Assembly (NCBI GenBank): GCA_016296565.1 | Contig: JAEDJB010000072.1 | Location: forward strand, 1 to 9,257 | Origin: Oscillospiraceae bacterium | GTDB lineage: Bacteria; Bacillota; Clostridia; Oscillospirales; Oscillospiraceae | Direction: 5' to 3' | Length of the DNA stretch: 9,257 nucleotides | Shown here: positions 4,581 through 9,257 of the stretch, in pieces | Numbering within the stretch: position 1 is the stretch's first letter | Layout of the letters: every line of letters starts with the position of its first letter | Notes under the pieces: model-generated | Seen by the model: only the letters and a program-made list of their open reading frames with translations | The model's database searches: none | What the model was told of the DNA's origin: nothing | Made by a program: the position numbers and the translations under genes

Positions 4581-7500
4581 AGCGGAAAAATCGCCTGACC
4601 ACCGACGCGGTCCGGGAGATCAAAAACACCTTCAGCCGGTTTTTGTCCATTCTGGTGCTGTCCGCCCTGGCGGTGGCCTTTCTCTCCGGCCTGCGGGCCA
4701 CGGCTCCGGACATGAAGTACACCGCGGACAACTACTTTGACCGCACCCACATGATGGACGGCTACGCCATCTCCACCCTGGGCATCACCGACGAGGATCT
4801 GGAGTCCCTGGCCGCAGCGGAAGGCGTGGAGGAGGTGGAAGGGGTGCGCACGGTGGACGTGACCGCCACCGACCGCATCGTCAGCATCCGCTCCATGCCG
4901 GAGAAGCTGAACCTGCTGGAGGTGGAGGAGGGCCGCCTGCCCCAGGCGGCAGACGAGTGCGTCACCGACCATCTCCTTCTGGCTGAACTGGGGCTGGAGA
5001 TCGGCGACACCCTTACCGTCACCCTGGAGGAGGACGACGAGGACGCGCTGGTCCGCACCGCCTACACCGTGGTGGGCACCGTCATCTGTCCCCTGTACGC
5101 GGGCACCGACCGGGGCACCACCTCCCTGGGGGACGGCTCTCTGGACGGCATCGTGTTCGTGCCGGGAGAAAACTTTACGACCGATTACTACACCATCGCC
5201 TATCTGACCGGCACCGGCCTTGCCGCTCTGGACAGCTACAGCGACGAATACGACGACGCGGTGGAGTCCCTGCTGGACCGGCTGGAATCCCTGGGGGATC
5301 AGCGAGCCCAGCTGCGCTATGACCAGGTGGTGGGCGATGCCCAGGCGGAGCTGGATGATGCCCAGGCAGAGCTGGACGACGCCCGGACCGAGGCGGAAAC
5401 CCAGCTGGCGGACGCCCAGGCAGAGCTGAAGGACGCCCGGGCCCAGCTGGACCAGGGCTGGCAGGACTACAAGAACGGTCAGGCCACCCTGACCCAGGAG
5501 ATAAACAGCGGCCACGCGGAGCTGAGCAGCGCAGCCCAGACCCTGAACAAAGCCCAGGCGGACTATGACGCTGGTCTGGCCCAGTATAACGATGGTCTGG
5601 CCCAGTACAACGCCGGTCTGAAGGAATACGAGGCGGGGCTTGCCCAGTATGAGCAGAACGCCGCCCCTCTGGAGGCCCAGCAGGCAGAGCTGAACGAAGC
5701 CTATGCCCAATACGAAGCGGCTCTGGCCCCATATGTGGGCACCCCTTATTACGACGAAGTTCTGGCCCAGATGGCCCCCCAGAAGGCCCAGCTGGACCAG
5801 GCCCAGGCGCAGCTGGACGCCGGCCGCCGGCAGCTGGCAGAGAGCAAGGCGCAGCTGGACGCCGCGAAAGCGGAACTGGACGCCTCCAAGGCAGAGCTGG
5901 ACACTGTCCGGGCCCAGCTGGATCAGGCCCAGGCCTCCATCACCATTGGCTGGGCAGACTACAACAGCGGTACCGCCAAGCTGAACAAAGCCGAGAAAGA
6001 GGGCCGCGCGGAGCTGGCAAGCGCCCTGTCTGAGCTCCAGCAGGGCGAGGCAGACTACACCAGCGGCCAGGCAGACTATCAGGAGGGCAAGGCAGAGGCG
6101 GACCAGGAGATTGCCGACGCCCAGGCCAAGCTGGACGATGCCCGGGCCCAGATGGACGAGATTGAGGACTGTGAGTGGTATGTGCTGGGCCGCAGCACCA
6201 ACAGCGGCTTCGTGGGCTACTCCCAGGACTCGGAACGGGTGAGCAACCTGGCCAGCATCTTCCCTGTCATCTTCTTTCTGGTGGCGGCTCTCGCCTGTCT
6301 CACCACCATGACCCGCATGGTGGAGGAGCAGCGCACCCAGATCGGCGCCCTGAAGGCCCTGGGCTTTTCCCGGCTGGCCATCTCCCAAAAATATCTGGGC
6401 TACGCCTTTTCCGCCAGCCTCAGCGGCAGCCTTCTGGGTCTGATCCTGGGCTGCACCCTCATCCCCATGGTGATCGCCAGCGCCTTCCGCATTCTGTATG
6501 ACATTCCCGGCCTGGAGCTGAAGCCTCAGCCGGGACTGTGCATGGCGGCGGTGGCGGCGGCGGTTCTGTGCACCACCGGGGCGGCTTTGTGGGCCTGCCT
6601 GTCCACCCTGATGGACACCCCGGCCAACCTGATGCGCCCCAAAGCCCCCAAGGCAGGCCGCCGGGTGTTTCTGGAGCACATTAAGCCCCTCTGGAGCCGC
6701 CTGACCTTCACCTGGAAGGTGACCATGCGCAACCTGTTCCGGTACCAGAAGCGGTTCTGGATGACCGTCATCGGCATCGGCGGCTGCACCGCTCTCATCG
6801 TCACCGGCTTCGGCCTCCACGACTCCATCTTCGCCATTCTGGATAAGCAATTTGACGAGGTGTCGGTCTACGACGCCACCGTGGGGCTGGACGCTCACAT
6901 CACCGACGAGGAGATGGACAGAGTAACCTTCTATTTGGACAGCAATGAGAACGTAGACCGCTGGCTGTCCTGCCGTCAGATCACGGCAGACGCCTCCGCC
7001 GGAGATCTGACCAACACCGCGTTTATCTTCGCCGTGGAGGACCAGGATGCCTTCCGCCAGCTCATTGACCTGCGGGAGCGTAAGAGCGGCGACCACGTGG
7101 AGATTTCCTCCGATGGCGTAGTCATCACGGAAAAACTGTCCGAGCTGCTGGACCTGCAGGTGGGAGACACCATCACCCTGGAGGGAGACCGGCGGGTGGA
7201 CGCTGCGGTTACCGCCATTGCGGAAAACTACGTCCGCCATTATGTGTATATGACGGAGGACTTCTACGAGGCGCTGTTCCGGGAACCGGCGAAGGAAAAC
7301 ATGATCCTGCTGGCCTACGGGGACGGGGTGGACGCCGGGAGCCAGGACGACACCTCAGTGGCCCTTATGAAGCTGGACGGGGTCAGTTCCTACTCCAACA
7401 TCAGTACCGTCCGGGCGTCCTTTACCGACAGCATGAGCGCCATAGACTACGCGGTGATGATCATCATCGTGGCGGCGGCGGCCCTGGCCTTCGTGGTGCT

Positions 7501-7843
7501 GTATAACCTGACCAACATCAACATCACCGAACGGGTGCGGGAACTGGCAACCCTGAAGGTGCTGGGCTTCTACGACCGGGAGATTTCCGCCTATGTCTAC
7601 CGGGAAAATATCTTCCTGACCATCTTCGGCATCCTCCTGGGCCTGGTGATGGGCCGGTTCCTCCACGCCTGGCTGGTGCTGACGGTGGAGATCGACATGG
7701 TGATGTTCGGCCGCACCGCACCGGCTTATGCTTACCTGCTGGCAGCGGTTCTCACCGCACTGTTCTCAGTGATCGTCAACGTAGTCGCCCACTTCCGCCT
7801 GAAGAAGGTGGACATGGTGGAGAGCCTCAAGACAACAGAATAA
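4574..7843 (+). CDS. FtsX-type ABC permease with giant coiled-coil insertion
   Basis: The product is a 1089-residue membrane subunit partnered with the ATPase just upstream. The order I see is: helix 1 at about residues 22-40; an outer domain about 42-220; a coiled coil about 243-532 rich in A, Q, L, D, E heptads; helices 2-4 at about 558-580, 609-640 and 653-680 (first FtsX domain, with EQRTQIGALKALGFSR, the usual cytoplasmic coupling segment); helix 5 about 728-750; a second outer domain about 755-950; and helices 6-8 at about 955-980, 1013-1035 and 1050-1075 (second FtsX domain, with ERVRELATLKVLGFYDREI). That is eight helices, a duplicated half-permease. The coiled coil has heptad runs at 255-268 and 331-358. 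The start is ATG 4574 with GGAGGAG at 4562-4568. The family exports peptides or lipids or acts as a mechanical signal transducer; which applies here is unknown. Confidence 0.93.
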   Translation: MVKRKNRLTTDAVREIKNTFSRFLSILVLSALAVAFLSGLRATAPDMKYTADNYFDRTHMMDGYAISTLGITDEDLESLAAAEGVEEVEGVRTVDVTATDRIVSIRSMPEKLNLLEVEEGRLPQAADECVTDHLLLAELGLEIGDTLTVTLEEDDEDALVRTAYTVVGTVICPLYAGTDRGTTSLGDGSLDGIVFVPGENFTTDYYTIAYLTGTGLAALDSYSDEYDDAVESLLDRLESLGDQRAQLRYDQVVGDAQAELDDAQAELDDARTEAETQLADAQAELKDARAQLDQGWQDYKNGQATLTQEINSGHAELSSAAQTLNKAQADYDAGLAQYNDGLAQYNAGLKEYEAGLAQYEQNAAPLEAQQAELNEAYAQYEAALAPYVGTPYYDEVLAQMAPQKAQLDQAQAQLDAGRRQLAESKAQLDAAKAELDASKAELDTVRAQLDQAQASITIGWADYNSGTAKLNKAEKEGRAELASALSELQQGEADYTSGQADYQEGKAEADQEIADAQAKLDDARAQMDEIEDCEWYVLGRSTNSGFVGYSQDSERVSNLASIFPVIFFLVAALACLTTMTRMVEEQRTQIGALKALGFSRLAISQKYLGYAFSASLSGSLLGLILGCTLIPMVIASAFRILYDIPGLELKPQPGLCMAAVAAAVLCTTGAALWACLSTLMDTPANLMRPKAPKAGRRVFLEHIKPLWSRLTFTWKVTMRNLFRYQKRFWMTVIGIGGCTALIVTGFGLHDSIFAILDKQFDEVSVYDATVGLDAHITDEEMDRVTFYLDSNENVDRWLSCRQITADASAGDLTNTAFIFAVEDQDAFRQLIDLRERKSGDHVEISSDGVVITEKLSELLDLQVGDTITLEGDRRVDAAVTAIAENYVRHYVYMTEDFYEALFREPAKENMILLAYGDGVDAGSQDDTSVALMKLDGVSSYSNISTVRASFTDSMSAIDYAVMIIIVAAAALAFVVLYNLTNINITERVRELATLKVLGFYDREISAYVYRENIFLTIFGILLGLVMGRFLHAWLVLTVEIDMVMFGRTAPAYAYLLAAVLTALFSVIVNVVAHFRLKKVDMVESLKTTE
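5336..6150 (+). repeat. Degenerate heptad-coding repeat inside the permease gene
   Basis: In-frame 21-base units encode coiled-coil heptads. DAQAELD is coded twice in tandem at 5336-5356 and 5357-5377. Four tandem Y-x-x-G-L-x-x units (YDAGLAQ, YNDGLAQ, YNAGLKE, YEAGLAQ) fill 5564-5647. Later units such as AQLDAAKAELDASKAELD follow from about 5840. The motif GWxDYxxGxAxL appears once in each half, with tryptophans W296 and W460. The pattern suggests growth by slippage or unequal duplication of 21-base units. Confidence 0.75.
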
Positions 7844-7855
7844 ACCGGACAGGAA

Positions 7856-7898
7856 AAAGGCCCGGAACGTCTTGAAACACAAGACGTTCCGGGCCTTT
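7856..7898. terminator. Bidirectional intrinsic terminator, 18-bp perfect stem
   Basis: AAAGGCCCGGAACGTCTT (7856-7873) pairs without mismatch with 7881-7898 around a 7-base loop, GAAACAC. On the plus strand the stem is followed by a T-rich stretch (GTTTGATTCTT). On the minus strand the stem runs straight into TTTTT. It lies between the permease stop (7843) and the stop of the convergent minus-strand gene (7908), so it serves both. Confidence 0.92.
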
Positions 7899-7907
7899 GT
7901 TTGATTC

Positions 7908-9257
7908 TTACAGGGCCTCAAAGATTTCAGCGCCTCTGGTTCTGATCCACCGCAGAAGAAGAGCCGACAGGACTGCCAGCAGCACAGCAGCGCAGAACAG
8001 ATAGGCCAGGGGGCCCAGGAGCCTTGCCACCAGGTAGTACAGTCCTGCCAGGGCCGCAACCAGAACCCATCCGCCGAACAGAGCGATCATCACGCCCATG
8101 CTCTGCTTGATGGGAATGATCTCGCTGGTCCAGTTCAGGTTGGGCATGTTCAGGTTGAGGAACAGACCGAAGGCCGCCGTCAGCACCACAAAGGCCGCCG
8201 CCGTCACCGGAATCAGGATGGCAAAGCCCAGCGTCGGCTTCAGCACCCATTCCACAGCCGCCACCAGAACCATCGTGGGCACCAGGGTGAGAATCAGATG
8301 GAGCTTCAGCTTGGCCATCAGCACCTGCTTTCCGGACACCGGGAACACCTGCACCAGCCACAGGTTCTTCCCTTCCAGGGAAACCGACGGCGCAGTGATA
8401 TCATTCATGGAAGCAATCAGGCAGACCGCCCCCGCCGCAAGGAGGAAAACCAGCTCCGTCTGCCCGGCAAAGAGGCTGGACACCATCTCACGGAGCATGG
8501 TCTGCTTCCACAGCAGGGCCACCGCGGAGGCCAGCATGATGACAATGCCCAGGCCGCAGTTGAGCATGTAGTTGGAGCTGCCCAGGAAGCGGCGCAGTTC
8601 CTTGTGCAGCAGCGCCTGGCTTACCGGGCGCACCGCCGCCCGCTTCTCCTTGTACTGGGTTTTGGCAGCGCCGCGGTTTGCCGTGGCGATTTTCAGGAAG
8701 CTCCGGGACAGCACCAGGTAGACGATGGCAAACACCACGGCGGCCATGGCCACAAAAATCACCATGGAGAGCACGTTCCCCTCTGCTGCAAGCCCCATGT
8801 GGTACAGGGGGTAGAGGATGCTCCGGGCCTTGGCGCTGACCGCCTGGGGATTGGCAAGGATCGTCTGAAGAAGGGTGTAAGCGTGCCCATAGCAATAGTA
8901 GTAGGCGGCGATGAAGGCCAGGGACAGGATCACCACCACGATGTTCTTGTGCTTCAGCCTTCCGCTGATGAGGGCCACCACCCAGCCCAGCACGGCGGAG
9001 AGCACCAGCACCACCACCGACAGCACCAGGGGAATGAGCAGGGAGAAGATCACTCCCGCAGCGTTCACGGGGGCGGTCATGAACCAGACCACCAGGGTGG
9101 GGATCATGACAATCCCCTCATACAGCAGACCGATGGCGTAAACCCCGGACAGCCGGACCAGCAGGATCTTCCCCGGGGGGATGGGCATGGAAAGGAGCAG
9201 GTCATTGTCCTTTGCCTGGTAGAGGGAGGCATAGGTGTTGAACACGCTGCCAAACAC
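7908..9257 (-). CDS. ABC exporter membrane subunit, N-terminus beyond the window
   Basis: This is the C-terminal 449 residues of a multi-spanning ABC permease, read from the right edge of the window to a TAA at 7910-7908. The GTG codon at the edge (9257-9255) is almost certainly an internal valine, because the sequence begins mid-domain with VFGSVFNTYASLYQAKDNDLLLSMPIPPGKILLVRL. This motif (cytoplasmic helix with LYxAKDNDLLLSxPI) is characteristic of large clostridial putative ABC exporters of the ABC-2 class. About ten to twelve hydrophobic helices can be seen, in two blocks around a charged loop (ATANRGAAKTQYKEKRAAVRPVSQALLHKELRRFLGSSNYML, residues about 195-235). It is not an FtsX-type protein and is unrelated to the permease it converges on. 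Its ATPase is expected upstream, past base 9257. The substrate is unknown. Confidence 0.85.
   Translation of the reverse strand: MFGSVFNTYASLYQAKDNDLLLSMPIPPGKILLVRLSGVYAIGLLYEGIVMIPTLVVWFMTAPVNAAGVIFSLLIPLVLSVVVLVLSAVLGWVVALISGRLKHKNIVVVILSLAFIAAYYYCYGHAYTLLQTILANPQAVSAKARSILYPLYHMGLAAEGNVLSMVIFVAMAAVVFAIVYLVLSRSFLKIATANRGAAKTQYKEKRAAVRPVSQALLHKELRRFLGSSNYMLNCGLGIVIMLASAVALLWKQTMLREMVSSLFAGQTELVFLLAAGAVCLIASMNDITAPSVSLEGKNLWLVQVFPVSGKQVLMAKLKLHLILTLVPTMVLVAAVEWVLKPTLGFAILIPVTAAAFVVLTAAFGLFLNLNMPNLNWTSEIIPIKQSMGVMIALFGGWVLVAALAGLYYLVARLLGPLAYLFCAAVLLAVLSALLLRWIRTRGAEIFEAL

Noticed and set aside
5336..6150. Possible CRISPR or tandem satellite
   Set aside because: Units are in frame, diverge in protein-conserving ways and have no unique spacers between constant repeats. 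They are coiled-coil heptads.
4388..7240. Very long minus-strand open frame (950 codons) opposite the permease and ATPase
   Set aside because: It is antisense to a convincing ABC operon. Its low-complexity, Gln/Gly/His/Leu-rich sequence is what GC-rich codons and the heptad repeats produce in reverse, and it shows no family motifs.

Overview
The window most likely comes from the chromosome of a GC-rich gut-type clostridium (Bacillota, Oscillospiraceae-like). This is an inference from gene content (a clostridial flavodoxin / carboxymuconolactone-decarboxylase / DUF4405 / aldo-keto reductase cluster, large FtsX-type ABC permeases, a decayed remnant of a clostridial mobile-element gene), from strong AGGAGG-type ribosome binding sites, and from GC-rich codon use in the transporter genes. 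No rRNA, tRNA or other marker fixes the genus.

Layout. (1) Bases 1-2654, plus strand, are a tight redox operon: the 3' part of a flavodoxin, a two-domain carboxymuconolactone decarboxylase-like protein, a DUF4405-type membrane protein broken by an in-frame TGA and apparently shortened inside, and an intact aldo/keto reductase. The genes are 0-13 bases apart or overlap. (2) Bases 2702-3274 hold a 190-residue cysteine-rich protein that I do not recognise firmly. (3) Bases 3275-3878 are an AT-richer junk or junction zone with a fragment of a mobile-element sigma-like protein, a possible tiny minus-strand gene with a strong Shine-Dalgarno, a 10-bp direct repeat and a candidate promoter. (4) Bases 3879-7843 are a two-gene ABC exporter operon: a MacB/LolD-like ATPase and, overlapping it by 7 bases, a 1089-residue FtsX-type permease with a roughly 290-residue coiled-coil insertion. 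(5) Bases 7856-7898 are a perfect 18-bp hairpin serving as a bidirectional terminator. (6) Bases 7908-9257, minus strand, are the C-terminal 449 residues of a second, unrelated ABC exporter membrane subunit that converges on the first.

How the parts work together. The first operon looks like soluble flavin/NAD(P)H redox enzymes that once had a membrane partner, now broken. The ATPase-permease pair is a self-contained export or envelope-remodelling machine. Its permease appears to project a long antiparallel coiled-coil hairpin outside the membrane, with a proline/glycine turn almost exactly at the midpoint. This is the most interesting structure in the window. The convergent minus-strand permease is a separate unit whose ATPase should lie beyond base 9257.
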